Below are positions 19,866-29,419 of a stretch of 37,265 bases of DNA, in pieces. The stretch comes from Betaproteobacteria bacterium (GTDB taxonomy: Bacteria; Pseudomonadota; Gammaproteobacteria; Burkholderiales; Burkholderiaceae_D), in assembly GCA_016868055.1 (NCBI GenBank), contig VGHX01000018.1, forward strand, positions 1 to 37,265, given 5' to 3'. The translations under genes were made by a program, and so were the position numbers. The first letter of the stretch is position 1; each line of letters begins with the position of its first letter. A model generated the notes under the pieces. It did no database searches. It was not told the DNA's origin and was given only the letters and a program-made list of their open reading frames with translations.

Positions 19866-20212
19866 GAAGTACCTCCAGTAACTGAGCCAGCGCAACTTGA
19901 TAACGCCTTGACAAGCCTCAGATTATATCCCCTATGGAGAGGCGATTTTTTAGGCTGTAGGCATGAAAAATTCGGCCCTCACCGATTAAAAACTCCTTTG
20001 CGATCGGGCTTTTTTCGAATTGCTTGGTTGACACTGTAAATCGCAAGCTTGCTTGAAAATTAACATGCTTGCAAAGCGGCCAGGTGCTGCTGTTGGTCCG
20101 CGCTCTTAACAAAAAATTGCGAGCCATGCGAGCGCAGCGCTGCTTGAGGCCGGCCGCAACCGATAGTTGAGCTACGTGCTAAATTCTCATGACTATTTGG
20201 CTTGGGGGCGTA
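19866..20212. other. divergent intergenic region cstA / secreted protein
   Basis: About 350 nt separate the two start codons. On the minus strand TATAAT (19922-19927) lies 57 nt before cstA as a likely -10, with a poor -35. On the plus strand TTGACA (20028-20033) has no good -10 at the right distance. A perfect palindrome GCAAGCTTGC lies at 20043-20052 with GCTTGC again about 25 nt on. A 69-codon minus-strand frame here has no recognisable features and I do not call it. Confidence 0.5.
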
Positions 20213-20800
20213 ATGCGGCTACCGTTTTTGCTATTGCTATTCAGTCTGTACTTCAGCCATCTCTCGCACGCCGACGATAGGATCGAGCATGGGGATTGGG
20301 CTTCGCAGTTTCGCGAGGGTATGGGTGAAGCTTCTACTCACGACAACGGCACTGCCATGTTTGGCATGCTGTGCGCAGATCGACTTTGCCGCTACTACTT
20401 TGCCAATGGCACGCCGTGTGAGGCGGGTAACAATTACCCCATCATGCTCACCACCAAAGTGGGGGCGCTCGCCCTCGATTCAGTGTGCGAGCCTATGCAA
20501 ACTGCAAATGGTGAGGTGATGTTGTACTGGTTCGGTGAATCAGCGCAGCTCAATGATGCGTTTTCGCAGTCGGAGTCGGTGGGTTTTGCGTTTCCGCTGA
20601 CCAGCGGTCATTTCCGTACCAATGTATTTTCGATGTCGGGCTACAGCGAAGCCGTAGGCCGCATGGTGGGCGTGCTGCTCGAGCAGCAAGATCAGTCACC
20701 GCAAGATCAGCCGCAGCAGGAGGCAGGCGCTTCGCCGGTACCTGAGGAAGTGCCGGATGGTGAGCCTGTTCCTACCGAGATCGAAATCAAAAAAATTTAG
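20213..20800 (+). CDS. secreted protein of unknown function
   Basis: I do not recognise this 195 aa protein. It starts with a clear signal peptide, MRLPFLLLLFSLYFSHLSHA, with likely cleavage after SHA. The mature part has four Cys in a compact region (FGMLCADRLCRYYFANGTPC and DSVCEP), suggesting two disulfides. The last ~45 residues are low complexity, rich in Gln, Pro and Glu. GGGGG five bases before ATG 20213 supports this start over an ATG eight codons earlier. It is a single-gene unit, divergent from cstA and convergent with ubiX. Confidence 0.75.
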   Translation: MRLPFLLLLFSLYFSHLSHADDRIEHGDWASQFREGMGEASTHDNGTAMFGMLCADRLCRYYFANGTPCEAGNNYPIMLTTKVGALALDSVCEPMQTANGEVMLYWFGESAQLNDAFSQSESVGFAFPLTSGHFRTNVFSMSGYSEAVGRMVGVLLEQQDQSPQDQPQQEAGASPVPEEVPDGEPVPTEIEIKKI

Positions 20801-20849
20801 TGCCTATCTGGTGTGGGCGCTGCCACCGACTGATGCTCGGTAAAGCCGT

Positions 20850-21419
20850 CTAAGGTTTCAAACCCTGCCACTCGGGCGCCAGGCTTTGTGCAACACCGAG
20901 CATCTCGGCCACCCGTCCGACAGTGTGGTCGATCATGTCCTGAACAGATTGCGGTCGCTGGTACAGCGCCGGCAGCGGCGGGAAGATAATGCCGCCCATC
21001 TCGGTCACTGCCGTCATATTGCGTAGGTGCGCCAGATTGAATGGTGTTTCGCGCACCATCAAAATGAGTCGACGCCTTTCTTTCAGCGTCACATCTGCGG
21101 CGCGCGTGATGAGGTTGTCGCACAGTCCGTGCGCAACTGCAGCCAGCGTCTTCATTGAGCACGGGGCGATCACCATACCATCACTGTGAAACGAGCCACT
21201 GGCGACGCACGCGCCAATGTCACGCACGCTATGAACGTGATCGGCTAGTGCCTCAATATCTTTGCGCTTGAGGTCAAGTTCGTGGTGAAGATTAAGCGCG
21301 GCAGCGTCGGAGATCATCAGATGGCTCTCGACGCCTTCAGTGGCGCGCAGCAGTTCCAGCAGCCGCACGCCGTAGCCCGCGCCTGACGCGCCGGTGATGG
21401 CGACGACCAGGCGCCTCAA
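20850..21419 (-). CDS. ubiX: flavin prenyltransferase UbiX
   Basis: UbiX attaches dimethylallyl phosphate to FMN to make prenylated FMN, the cofactor of UbiD decarboxylase in ubiquinone synthesis. The 189 aa protein shows RLVVAITGASGAGYGVRLLE (FMN binding), APCSMKTLAAVAHGLCDNL and RRRLILMVRETPFN. The apparent start is TTG at 21419, four bases after the grxD stop; I found no in-frame ATG that keeps the N-terminal flavin strand. It is the last gene of the minus-strand block. Confidence 0.93.
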   Translation of the reverse strand: MRRLVVAITGASGAGYGVRLLELLRATEGVESHLMISDAAALNLHHELDLKRKDIEALADHVHSVRDIGACVASGSFHSDGMVIAPCSMKTLAAVAHGLCDNLITRAADVTLKERRRLILMVRETPFNLAHLRNMTAVTEMGGIIFPPLPALYQRPQSVQDMIDHTVGRVAEMLGVAQSLAPEWQGLKP

Positions 21420-21423
21420 GTGA

Positions 21424-21735
21424 TCAACCTTTGAGCAAGGTTTCTAGTTCGCCGGATTGGTGCATCTCATTGAGGATGTCGGCACCACCAATGAATTCAC
21501 CTTTGACATACAGCTGCGGTATGGTTGGCCAGTTGGAGAAGTCTTTGATGCCTTGCCGAACTTCATCGTCTTCCAGCACATTCACGGTCACCAGATTATC
21601 AACACCCACCGATTTCAACAGCTCGATAGCGCGGCCAGAAAATCCGCATTGCGGAAATTGGGCAGTGCCCTTCATGAACAGCACGACCGGATGGGTAGTG
21701 ACGGTTTCTTTGATCCAAGCATGCACATCGCTCAT
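21424..21735 (-). CDS. grxD: monothiol glutaredoxin, Grx4 family
   Basis: Monothiol CGFS glutaredoxins carry and deliver [2Fe-2S] clusters, often with BolA-type partners; one such partner is encoded at the left edge of this window. The 103 aa protein has the signature [11 protein letters not shown] with Cys30, then the [20 protein letters not shown] segment. It lies between prmC (39 nt) and ubiX (4 nt), the usual Burkholderiales arrangement. A TATAAT on the minus strand at 21774-21779 could give it a promoter of its own. Confidence 0.95.
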   Translation of the reverse strand: MSDVHAWIKETVTTHPVVLFMKGTAQFPQCGFSGRAIELLKSVGVDNLVTVNVLEDDEVRQGIKDFSNWPTIPQLYVKGEFIGGADILNEMHQSGELETLLKG

Positions 21736-21774
21736 AGACAGAATTCCCCTAAGCTCGCAACAATCGAGGCCACA

Positions 21775-22599
21775 TTATAGGGGTTTGTCGGCGTGGTTGC
21801 CTTCCAGTACCGCTCCGCTGACACGCTCGATACCGGCCAGGTCTTTCCAGCTCTGTGCGTGCTGCCAACCGGATTTTTGCAGCAAGGTGCGGACCGCAGC
21901 GGCTTGATCATAGCCATGCTCGATCAACAGCCAGCCCCCGGGGTTGAGATGTCGCGACGCACCATCGATGATGGCGCTGATGTGCATCATGCCGTTCGCC
22001 TCGTCAGTCAGCGCAGTACGTGGCTCGAAGCGCAGATCGCCGCGCAGCAGATGCGGGTCGCTGGCGGCGATGTAGGGGGGATTGCTGACAATCACATCAA
22101 ACAAATCCTCTACCTTGTCCCACCAGTCGCTGTGCACCAGCTGGATGCTGACCGCGTGCGCCGAAGCGTTACGTCGCGCAACCGCGAGCGCCGCCTGACT
22201 GATGTCGGTGGCAGTGACTTGGGCGTCACGTCTTGCGTGTGCAAGCGACACGGCGATCGCGCCCGAGCCGGTGCCGAGATCAAGCACGCTGCCGCTCTTG
22301 GGTAATTTTTCACTGCCAAGCTCAACCAGCAACTCGGTCTCATGTCTTGGGATGAGCACATCGGGCGTGATCTCGAACCGTAGCCCATGGAATTCGCGCT
22401 CGCCAGTCAGGTAGGCGATCGGTTCGCCTTGCATCCGGCGCATGAGTAGTGCGCTGATCTCAGTCACCTGCTGCGGCGTTAACGGATCTTTGTTGCGAAT
22501 CACGAGTTGTACTCGGGTACATTTCAAAGCGTGCGCCAGCAGCACCTGCGCCTCGAGTGGATCAATCAGCGACAGCTTGAGCAGGTCCTCGATCGTCAT
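21775..22599 (-). CDS. prmC: peptide chain release factor N5-glutamine methyltransferase
   Basis: PrmC (HemK) methylates the Gln of the GGQ motif in release factors RF1 and RF2. The 274 aa protein has an N-terminal helical domain, the SAM-binding LDLGTGSGAIA at about 106-116, and the catalytic NPPY at 173-176 (VSNPPYIAAS). Its substrate gene prfA lies just upstream, separated by dsbB. The start overlaps the dsbB stop as ATGA. Confidence 0.95.
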   Translation of the reverse strand: MTIEDLLKLSLIDPLEAQVLLAHALKCTRVQLVIRNKDPLTPQQVTEISALLMRRMQGEPIAYLTGEREFHGLRFEITPDVLIPRHETELLVELGSEKLPKSGSVLDLGTGSGAIAVSLAHARRDAQVTATDISQAALAVARRNASAHAVSIQLVHSDWWDKVEDLFDVIVSNPPYIAASDPHLLRGDLRFEPRTALTDEANGMMHISAIIDGASRHLNPGGWLLIEHGYDQAAAVRTLLQKSGWQHAQSWKDLAGIERVSGAVLEGNHADKPL

Positions 22600-23087
22600 C
22601 TACGTCGCCAAGACATCACCGCAATCATTGCGCCAAGCACTGCAAAGACAACGAACCAGAGCAGCGCCCACGCCGGAATTGATAGCCCAAGAATTGCCTC
22701 ATACTCGGTGGTGCACAGGCCATCGGCCTGAAACAGCGCAGGGAACCAGCGCGCCGTGATGATCTCGTTCAGAGAGGTCTCGAGCGGATCGATACCGCAC
22801 GAAACACTCGGGTGTGCCTTGACCCACAGATGCCGTGCCGCGATTCCAGCGCCCGCCGATGCCGCCAGGCTAGTCAGTGCTGCACCAAGCCACAGCAGCC
22901 GTGACGACATCGCTACACCCAGCAGCGCACTTACCGCGACCAGGGCAAATGCGTAGCGCTGCAAGATACAGAGCGGGCAGGGCAGCATCTCGAGCTGCAG
23001 CTGAAGATACAGTCCTACTGCGAGCATGCCGATGCAGGCCAGTGAAATCAGAAGCAGTAGCGGTTTGCCGAGTACCGAGATGTTCAT
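22596..23087 (-). CDS. dsbB: disulfide bond formation protein B
   Basis: DsbB is the inner-membrane quinone reductase that reoxidises DsbA. The 163 aa protein has about four membrane segments. It has the first cysteine pair in [13 protein letters not shown] (Cys37, Cys40) and the periplasmic pair Cys97 ([10 protein letters not shown]) and Cys125 (ADGLCTTEY). It overlaps prfA and prmC by 4 nt on either side (ATGA in both cases), so it is embedded in the translation-factor operon. Confidence 0.93.
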   Translation of the reverse strand: MNISVLGKPLLLLISLACIGMLAVGLYLQLQLEMLPCPLCILQRYAFALVAVSALLGVAMSSRLLWLGAALTSLAASAGAGIAARHLWVKAHPSVSCGIDPLETSLNEIITARWFPALFQADGLCTTEYEAILGLSIPAWALLWFVVFAVLGAMIAVMSWRRR

Positions 23088-24169
23088 TGCACCGTGTCCG
23101 ATAGCGCTGCGAGTAGATCCGCCTGATGTTCAGTGGTGAGCGCCGCCATCAGCTCATCCAGATCGCCGTCCATGATGGTCTCGAGTTTATACAGCGTCAA
23201 ATTGATTCGGTGGTCAGTCAGGCGGCCCTGCGGGAAGTTATACGTTCTAATCCGCTCGCTGCGATCACCCGAGCCGACCAGCGACTTGCGGGTAGCGGCT
23301 TCCTTGCTTTGCTGCTCGCGAAGTTGCACATCTTTGATGCGTGCCGCGAGTACTTTCATGGCCTGCGCCTTGTTTTTGTGCTGGCTGCGATCATCCTGAC
23401 ATTCAACCACGATACCGGTAGGCAGGTGCGTGAGTCGCACAGCAGAATCGGTTTTGTTGACATGCTGACCGCCAGCGCCCGAGGCTCGAAAGGTGTCAAT
23501 CCGCAGGTCGGCTGGATTGATATGCACGTCGGCGATCTCGTCTGCTTCCGGCATCACGGCCACCGTGCAGGCCGAGGTGTGGATGCGTCCCTGTGACTCG
23601 GTCGCAGGTACGCGCTGTACCCGGTGTCCACCTGACTCAAACTTCAGCCTGGCATATGCGCCGGCGCCAATGATACGAACGATCACTTCTTTGTAACCGC
23701 CAAGCTCCGAGGGCGATGCCGACATAATCTCGACTTGCCAGCGTTGCCGCTCGGCGTAGCGGGTGTACATGCGCAATAAATCTCCTGCGAACAAAGCAGA
23801 TTCATCACCGCCGGTACCAGCGCGAATCTCCAGAAAGATATTGCGCTCGTCATCGGGGTCTTTCGGCAGCATCATTTTTTGCAGCTCGAGCGACAGCACC
23901 TCGGTACGGGTCTGTGCCGCTGCAAGCTCCTCTTGGGCGAACGCTTTCATCTCTGCGTCGCTCATCAGATCTTCTGCGGCGCGAATATCTTCTTGTACTT
24001 TAAGCCACTGCGCGTGCAGCGCCACCAATGGCTCTAGCTCGGCATGTTCTCGGCTCAGCTTGCGGTACTGATCCATGTCGGCTGTGGCATTTTCTTGCGC
24101 TAGTAGCGCGTTCACTTCGTCGAGTCTTTCCTTGAGCTGCTCGAGCCTGATTAACAATGAAGGCGTCAT
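23084..24169 (-). CDS. prfA: peptide chain release factor 1
   Basis: RF1 terminates translation at UAG and UAA. The 361 aa length is standard. The codon-recognition tripeptide PAT is at 188-190 ([14 protein letters not shown]), and the catalytic GGQ is at 233-235 ([19 protein letters not shown]). Both are intact and distinguish RF1 from RF2, which has SPF. It follows hemA by 66 nt, a common proteobacterial pairing, and overlaps dsbB. Confidence 0.97.
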   Translation of the reverse strand: MTPSLLIRLEQLKERLDEVNALLAQENATADMDQYRKLSREHAELEPLVALHAQWLKVQEDIRAAEDLMSDAEMKAFAQEELAAAQTRTEVLSLELQKMMLPKDPDDERNIFLEIRAGTGGDESALFAGDLLRMYTRYAERQRWQVEIMSASPSELGGYKEVIVRIIGAGAYARLKFESGGHRVQRVPATESQGRIHTSACTVAVMPEADEIADVHINPADLRIDTFRASGAGGQHVNKTDSAVRLTHLPTGIVVECQDDRSQHKNKAQAMKVLAARIKDVQLREQQSKEAATRKSLVGSGDRSERIRTYNFPQGRLTDHRINLTLYKLETIMDGDLDELMAALTTEHQADLLAALSDTVQ

Positions 24170-24235
24170 TCGGGGGTATACGTCAGAAGAGGAATGAAAC
24201 GGCCGGTGGGGCCGCGCTTGCCGTGGCGAGGGCCG

Positions 24236-25519
24236 CTAGCGTTTGGTGCGGAACAGTTGCGGTAGTAGCTGCGCGAGTCGAGCGCGCTCGTCAGCGTCGG
24301 CGCTGTGCAAGGCTTGCTGCGGACCGTGAAGGAATTTCGCGGTCAGGCCTTTCGAGAGTGCTTCCAGCACCGCATCGATATCCTCGCCTTTGGCGAGTAA
24401 TTTTTTTGCGCGCTCAACCTCGGCGCGGCGCATCTGCTCACCGCTTTCTTGCAAATCCTGAATCAGCGGCACCATGCTGCGGCTGCTGAGCCAGTGCATG
24501 TACGCTTGCACTCGGGTTTCGATGATGGCCTCGGCTTGTGCAACTGCTAGCTGACGATTTTCCAAGCCAACTTGCACCGCGGCGCCGAGGTCATCCACGG
24601 TGTACAGGAACACATCATTCAGACGCCCAACTTCAGACTCGATATCACGAGGCACGGCCAGATCGACCATGAAAATCGGTTTGCGTCTGCGCGCCTTAAT
24701 GGCGCGCTCAACCATGCCAAGCCCCATGATGGGCAGTGATGAGGCGGTACAAGACACTACCACATCAAAACGTGACAGCTGATCGGGTAGTTCGCCGAGC
24801 CGCATCGCGTGCCCATTGAATCGCTGCGCGAGAATTTCAGCGCGCTCGACAGTCCGGTTGGCGATGGTAAGACTTTTCGGGTGCTGTGCAGCGAAGTGGG
24901 TGATACAGAGATCGATCATTTCACCGGCGCCGATAAAAAGCACGTGCTGCTGTGAGAGATCATCGAAGATTCTTTGCGACAGACGCACTGCGGCAGCCGC
25001 CATCGACACGCTATGAGCACCGATTTCTGTCGTCGAGCGCACCTCTTTCGCCACCGCGAAGGTGCGCTGAAACATCTGGTGCAAATAGGTGCCAAGACCG
25101 CCTGCGGCTTCGGCTTGTCGCACCGCGTCTTTCATCTGCCCCAAAATTTGCGGCTCGCCCAGCACCATTGAATCGAGACCAGAGGCCACGCGGAATGCAT
25201 GACGAACGGCGCTATCGTGCGGCAGGGCGTACAGGTAAGGCCGAAGCTCGGCGTAAGGTAGCTTATGAAAGTCGGCGACAAAATGAGCGGTCTGATCAAC
25301 CACCGCGTCGATATCACCGTCATTGGCGCTGGCACCGTAGATTTCGGTGCGGTTGCAGGTAGACAGAATAGCGTTTTCGAAAGGGCGCTGGTTGGTGTTG
25401 CCGAACCAGGCACAGGCAGAGGCTACCGCCTGACCAAGCTGGTCGGCGGGGAAGGCCACTTTCTCGCGCAATGAGAGCGGAGCCGTGGTGTGGTTGAGCC
25501 CAACCGCAATCAGTTGCAT
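24236..25519 (-). CDS. hemA: glutamyl-tRNA reductase
   Basis: HemA reduces glutamyl-tRNA to glutamate-1-semialdehyde, the first committed step of C5-pathway heme synthesis. The 427 aa protein has the catalytic Cys55 in [12 protein letters not shown], the substrate region [18 protein letters not shown], the NADPH-binding [13 protein letters not shown], and the C-terminal dimerisation helices. It supplies heme for cytochromes such as PetB and PetC encoded in the same window. A TATAAT lies 32-37 nt upstream on its strand. Confidence 0.97.
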   Translation of the reverse strand: MQLIAVGLNHTTAPLSLREKVAFPADQLGQAVASACAWFGNTNQRPFENAILSTCNRTEIYGASANDGDIDAVVDQTAHFVADFHKLPYAELRPYLYALPHDSAVRHAFRVASGLDSMVLGEPQILGQMKDAVRQAEAAGGLGTYLHQMFQRTFAVAKEVRSTTEIGAHSVSMAAAAVRLSQRIFDDLSQQHVLFIGAGEMIDLCITHFAAQHPKSLTIANRTVERAEILAQRFNGHAMRLGELPDQLSRFDVVVSCTASSLPIMGLGMVERAIKARRRKPIFMVDLAVPRDIESEVGRLNDVFLYTVDDLGAAVQVGLENRQLAVAQAEAIIETRVQAYMHWLSSRSMVPLIQDLQESGEQMRRAEVERAKKLLAKGEDIDAVLEALSKGLTAKFLHGPQQALHSADADERARLAQLLPQLFRTKR

Positions 25520-25550
25520 CCCTGAGAATCCCCGGCAATCGTCGACGTCG

Positions 25551-25556
25551 ATTATA
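25551..25556 (-). promoter_or_regulatory. -10 element for hemA
   Basis: ATTATA on the plus strand reads TATAAT towards hemA, 31 nt before its ATG, in the 56 nt gap after the upstream regulator gene. The -35 position is poor (2/6), so the strength is uncertain. Confidence 0.4.
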
Positions 25557-25575
25557 CCTGCTGTGGCATGCTGGT

Positions 25576-26265
25576 TTACCCCGGAAAATCAGTTGCCTGA
25601 AGCTGATAACCGTAACCGTACACCGGGGTCAGTCGGTAACCCCGGTCAGGCTGGAGCGCAAACTTTAGCCTGACTCGGGCGATATGGGTGTCGAGGCTGC
25701 GCGAGCTGAACTCGGCTTCTTTGGGCCAGACGGCTTCGTGGATGGTCGCGCGTGAGAGCGGCTGTCCCAAGTGGCGAAACAACAGCAGCGCTAGTGAGAA
25801 CTCTTTTTTGGTGAGGGTGATCGGCTTGCCGTCGAGGTAAGCGGTGGCGTTGTCTATATCAAACGCGTAGGCACCAAATTGCAGAACGGAGTGCTGCCCC
25901 TGCGGTGAGACTTGTCGGTGGAGCAGCGTCACTCGTAAACGCAAGTCATGCGCGCGCAACGGCAGAACGAGATAGTCCGCGTGTGGCTTGCTCAGGAGGC
26001 CAGCCAGGGCTTGATCGGGCGCCTGCGCCACTAACACTAGTACCGGCAGCAGCGGCCGCACCTGTCGCACCCGCTGCAGCGCGGGCAAGGCTGAGGGGGT
26101 CGCGGCTGCCTGCCAATGACAAAGCAGCAGATCGCAGTCGACGTCAGTGTCTGAAACCAGCTTTTCAAACCCGCTTAGAGGAGTGCAGCTATGCTGCGCG
26201 TCGCGCAGCATCTGGGTGATGCGTGCGCGCTGCTTCGGGTCGCTGTCGACGATGGCGATACGCAT
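25576..26265 (-). CDS. winged-helix response regulator-like protein with degenerate receiver
   Basis: This 229 aa protein is OmpR/PhoB-like in layout. An N-terminal receiver-like domain ([20 protein letters not shown], about 1-115) is followed by a complete winged-helix DNA-binding domain ([47 protein letters not shown]). In the receiver the phosphoacceptor Asp is replaced: the strand reads CDLLLCHWQ with Cys/His at the expected site (about His50). The conserved Lys position reads VLPLR (Leu101), and the Thr/Ser position is Ala80. It probably works without phosphorylation. ATG 26265 is preferred to a TTG two codons earlier. Confidence 0.82.
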   Translation of the reverse strand: MRIAIVDSDPKQRARITQMLRDAQHSCTPLSGFEKLVSDTDVDCDLLLCHWQAAATPSALPALQRVRQVRPLLPVLVLVAQAPDQALAGLLSKPHADYLVLPLRAHDLRLRVTLLHRQVSPQGQHSVLQFGAYAFDIDNATAYLDGKPITLTKKEFSLALLLFRHLGQPLSRATIHEAVWPKEAEFSSRSLDTHIARVRLKFALQPDRGYRLTPVYGYGYQLQATDFPG

Positions 26266-26295
26266 AGTCAAAGCGTGAAGCAGATCGGGTCGGCG

Positions 26296-26676
26296 TTATT
26301 CGCAGATATGGTTGAATAACTCTCCGGCGAGTGTATCTGGCGGCGTTGCTGTCCAATCGGCGCTGCTCACTATTTCGACCGACGCGCCTTTAGCCATTGG
26401 CTCGTTATGCAGCAAAATGCTGAGTACGCGACGCTGACGAATCCGGCACTGGTACTCGGTCGCGTGCATGATCGAGCGATAGGTGCGGCCTGTGGCATCT
26501 ACTGCGGGCGTGTTCAGGTCGTGCAGATCCCACACGAAAGCGGTATCGCCCATTTTGCGCGTGCGCAGGCTGTCGAAATACAAGGTGGCAGACTCTGTTT
26601 GTGCGTAACGTATCCATGCCTGCGACCAAGCAGGCAGAGTGGTCAGCAGCAGAACCAGCGTAATAATTTTTTTCAT
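26296..26676 (-). CDS. small exported protein, surface-adhesin E-like
   Basis: From ATG 26676 the product is 126 aa with a signal peptide KKIITLVLLLTTLPAWSQA. The mature domain (WIRYAQTESATLYFDSLRTR, then TAFVWDLHDLN and YQCRIRQRRVLSI) resembles the small beta-rich domain annotated as surface-adhesin protein E. That family assignment is from memory of its pattern and is tentative. Two Cys remain after processing. The frame runs open upstream to 26922 but overlaps the divergent mnmC, and its extension has no plausible protein features. It lies 30 nt before the atypical regulator. Confidence 0.65.
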   Translation of the reverse strand: MKKIITLVLLLTTLPAWSQAWIRYAQTESATLYFDSLRTRKMGDTAFVWDLHDLNTPAVDATGRTYRSIMHATEYQCRIRQRRVLSILLHNEPMAKGASVEIVSSADWTATPPDTLAGELFNHICE

Positions 26677-26802
26677 GACGGGGGCTTTCAGCTCGAGCAA
26701 ACCGCAGTGTGCCAGAGAATGCTCGCACGCCGCACCAGAGCGTGCCATGTATGATCGGCGCTCATGGTGTAAAGCGCTTAGTGCGCGTGTCGGTTGATCG
26801 CG

Positions 26803-28614
26803 ATGTTCTCGAAAAAACTGCAAGCAGCGCGCTGGCGCTGCGATGAGCAAGGCCAGATCTATGCCCCCGAGTTTGGCGACTGCTATGCAAGCCGTGCGGG
26901 TGCGTGGGGGCAGGCTGAGCAAGTATTCCTTGAGGGATGTGATGCATTACGTCGCTGGCAAGCGCAAACCCGTGTGCGCTTGCTGGAGACCGGTTTCGGC
27001 TTGGGCGTCAATTTTCTCGCTACCTGGGATAGCCTCAGGCAAAGTGGCAGCCAGGCACGGCTGCACTATGTGTCGGTCGAGAAGCATCCCTTCACACGCG
27101 ATGATCTGCGTCTGGCACTCAGGCACTCGCTTGCCCAGGCTCCTGATGATAGGCGGCTGCGACTCAGTGCACTGGCTGATCAGCTAATCAAGCCATGGCC
27201 ACCGTTGCTGGAGGGCGTGCATGCCATCGAGCTAAATCAGCGCGTGTCGTTGACTTTGGTTTTCGCTGATATTGTCGATGCCATCGCCGCGATTCAAGGG
27301 CCGTTCGATATTTTTTTTCTGGATGGCTTCGCGCCCGACCGCAATCCGCAGATGTGGTCTTCATCGGTGTTATCGCAATTACCGAGACTAGCCGCGCCTG
27401 GCGCGCAGTTGGCGAGCTGGTGTGTTGCGGGTGTTGTCCGACGCGGCTTGGTAGCGGCTGGATTTCATGTTGAAAAAAGGCCTGGCTTTGGCGGTAAGCG
27501 CGATGCGCTGACTGCACGTTTTCCAGGCGCGATCCGAGCCGCTGACTACCCAACTGCGGCGATTGTTATTGGCGCAGGAATTGCCGGCGCGAGCATGGCA
27601 CGTCAACTGGCGCGGCGCGGTATCGCTGTTAACGTCATCGAGCAGGCCACGCCTGGGGCAGGCGGTTCGGGTAATCCGGTCGCGATCGTTCGCCCAGAGT
27701 TAGGTGCGATTGGTAACCCTGTCACGGAGATTACTGCAGCGGGCGCTAGCTGGTTGCGTCGTTGGATCAGTCATCAACCTGATCGGGTGCCTCACGCATG
27801 GTGTGGCGTTCTGCGCATAGCGCGCGACACGCGTAAGCACGACAAAATGTCGCAGCTGGCTGCAATCGCGAGCGAGGATTGGTTAACACCATTCGACATC
27901 ACATCATCAGCACCACTGTGCGGCTGGGCAACGGCAGCTGACGGGTTTTTTCTGCGCGAGGCAGGTTGGGTGGCGCCGCCTGCGCTAGTGAAGGCGATGC
28001 TGGATCACCCCTTAATCACCGTAAAAAGCGGACTCGCTGTGACCAGCATCACGCGCCATGGTCAGGCCTGGCGAGTGATGCTTTCAGATGCGTCGTCGAT
28101 CGAGACATCGCTGTTGATCATTGCTACCGCATTCGACACAGGGCTCGCGCCCACAAGCGTCAAGACAGGTCGGGCGAGAGGGCAACTCTCGCAGTTAGCG
28201 GGGCGTGAAGATCATCCACTGTCGATGGTTGTTTGCCGCGAGGGTTATGTTTCGCCCGCAGTCGATGGTATGCATACGATTGGAGCGACGATGCAGCATG
28301 ATGACGAAGATGAATCTCCTCGTCGTTCAGACGATGTGGAAAATTTCGAGCGATTGCAGCGGCTGTTACCGGGCTTTGCCAGCGATGCTTCACAACTCAG
28401 CAGTGGCCGTGTTGCCTGGCGCGCGACTACGCAAGACCGTCTGCCCCTCGTTGGCAAATTGGCTCCGGGCTTGTACGCAAGCATGGGGCATGGCGCACGT
28501 GGCATGACCACAGCGCCGCTGTGTGCGGAGTTTTTAGCGGCAATGATCTGTGATGAGCCGCTTCCACTAGGACGCGAATGGGTGGAGCGACTTGATCCTC
28601 TACGCGGTCAATAA
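26803..28614 (+). CDS. mnmC: bifunctional tRNA 5-methylaminomethyl-2-thiouridine synthesis protein
   Basis: MnmC completes the mnm5s2U34 modification of several tRNAs. The 603 aa protein has both halves. An N-terminal SAM methyltransferase domain (about 1-245) contains [16 protein letters not shown] and [17 protein letters not shown]-terminal FAD oxidoreductase starts with the dinucleotide motif [19 protein letters not shown] and ends [19 protein letters not shown] 26803 gives the usual N-terminus; a TTG three codons earlier is possible. Its last 7 nt overlap the end of convergent trpC. Confidence 0.93.
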   Translation: MFSKKLQAARWRCDEQGQIYAPEFGDCYASRAGAWGQAEQVFLEGCDALRRWQAQTRVRLLETGFGLGVNFLATWDSLRQSGSQARLHYVSVEKHPFTRDDLRLALRHSLAQAPDDRRLRLSALADQLIKPWPPLLEGVHAIELNQRVSLTLVFADIVDAIAAIQGPFDIFFLDGFAPDRNPQMWSSSVLSQLPRLAAPGAQLASWCVAGVVRRGLVAAGFHVEKRPGFGGKRDALTARFPGAIRAADYPTAAIVIGAGIAGASMARQLARRGIAVNVIEQATPGAGGSGNPVAIVRPELGAIGNPVTEITAAGASWLRRWISHQPDRVPHAWCGVLRIARDTRKHDKMSQLAAIASEDWLTPFDITSSAPLCGWATAADGFFLREAGWVAPPALVKAMLDHPLITVKSGLAVTSITRHGQAWRVMLSDASSIETSLLIIATAFDTGLAPTSVKTGRARGQLSQLAGREDHPLSMVVCREGYVSPAVDGMHTIGATMQHDDEDESPRRSDDVENFERLQRLLPGFASDASQLSSGRVAWRATTQDRLPLVGKLAPGLYASMGHGARGMTTAPLCAEFLAAMICDEPLPLGREWVERLDPLRGQ

Positions 28615-29408
28615 AACAGCTGCGCCAGCTCTGCACCGGGATCTGGCGCGCGCATGAACGCCTCGCCGACCAGGAACGCATGAACCGCATGATCGCGCAT
28701 GCGCTGTACATCGTCGCGTGTGCGGATCGCCGATTCAGTGATCACAAGCTTGTTTTCAGGAATGCGCGGCAGCAGCGTGATGGTGGTATCCAAGGTAGTT
28801 TCAAACGTACGCAGGTTACGGTTATTGATACCAAGTAGCGCAGTTTTCAGCGTCAGGGCTGCCTCAAGCTCGTCAGCATCATGAACCTCCACCAACACAT
28901 CCATGCCAATCTCATGGGCGCAGGCTTCCAGTTCGCGCATCAGGCCATGATCCAGTGCCGCCACGATCAGCAAGATGCAATCCGCGCCCCAGGCGCGCGC
29001 TTGATAGACCTGATAAGGATCAATCATGAAGTCTTTGCGCAGCGCAGGAATGCTGCACGCTGCACGCGCTTGCTTCAAATAGGCGGGAGCGCCCTGGAAA
29101 AACTGCTCATCGGTCAAGACCGATAAACAAGCAGCGCCATGCTGCGCATAACTGGTGGCGATCTCGGCGGGACGAAAGTTTTCGCGCAACACGCCTTTCG
29201 ATGGTGATGCTTTCTTCACCTCGGCAATAACGCCGGCCTTGCCAGCGGCGATCTTGCTACGGAGACTAGCCTCGAAACCACGAATCTGGGCGCGCGCCTC
29301 TGCGTTGCTTTCGACGTCCCGACGCAAGCTAGCGAGGCCTTGCTGTTTTTTTACGGCGCGGATTTCATCCGCTTTAACGTCAAGAATTTTGTTCAGAATA
29401 TCTGCCAC
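28608..29408 (-). CDS. trpC: indole-3-glycerol phosphate synthase
   Basis: TrpC closes the indole ring from carboxyphenylaminodeoxyribulose phosphate. The 266 aa barrel is monofunctional, not fused to TrpF. Key segments are [19 protein letters not shown] (catalytic lysine strand), [25 protein letters not shown] and [13 protein letters not shown]. The start is GTG 29408 with AGGAG seven bases upstream. It is the last trp gene of the cluster, 11 nt after trpD. Confidence 0.95.
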   Translation of the reverse strand: MADILNKILDVKADEIRAVKKQQGLASLRRDVESNAEARAQIRGFEASLRSKIAAGKAGVIAEVKKASPSKGVLRENFRPAEIATSYAQHGAACLSVLTDEQFFQGAPAYLKQARAACSIPALRKDFMIDPYQVYQARAWGADCILLIVAALDHGLMRELEACAHEIGMDVLVEVHDADELEAALTLKTALLGINNRNLRTFETTLDTTITLLPRIPENKLVITESAIRTRDDVQRMRDHAVHAFLVGEAFMRAPDPGAELAQLFY

Positions 29409-29419
29409 GGGCCGGCTCC

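Noticed and set aside
19918-20127. A 69-codon minus-strand frame upstream of cstA
   Set aside because: No ribosome site, no recognisable domain, and it spans the likely cstA promoter.
26677-26922. N-terminal extension of the adhesin E-like gene
   Set aside because: It overlaps the divergent mnmC start region, and a normal signal peptide begins at the ATG at 26676.
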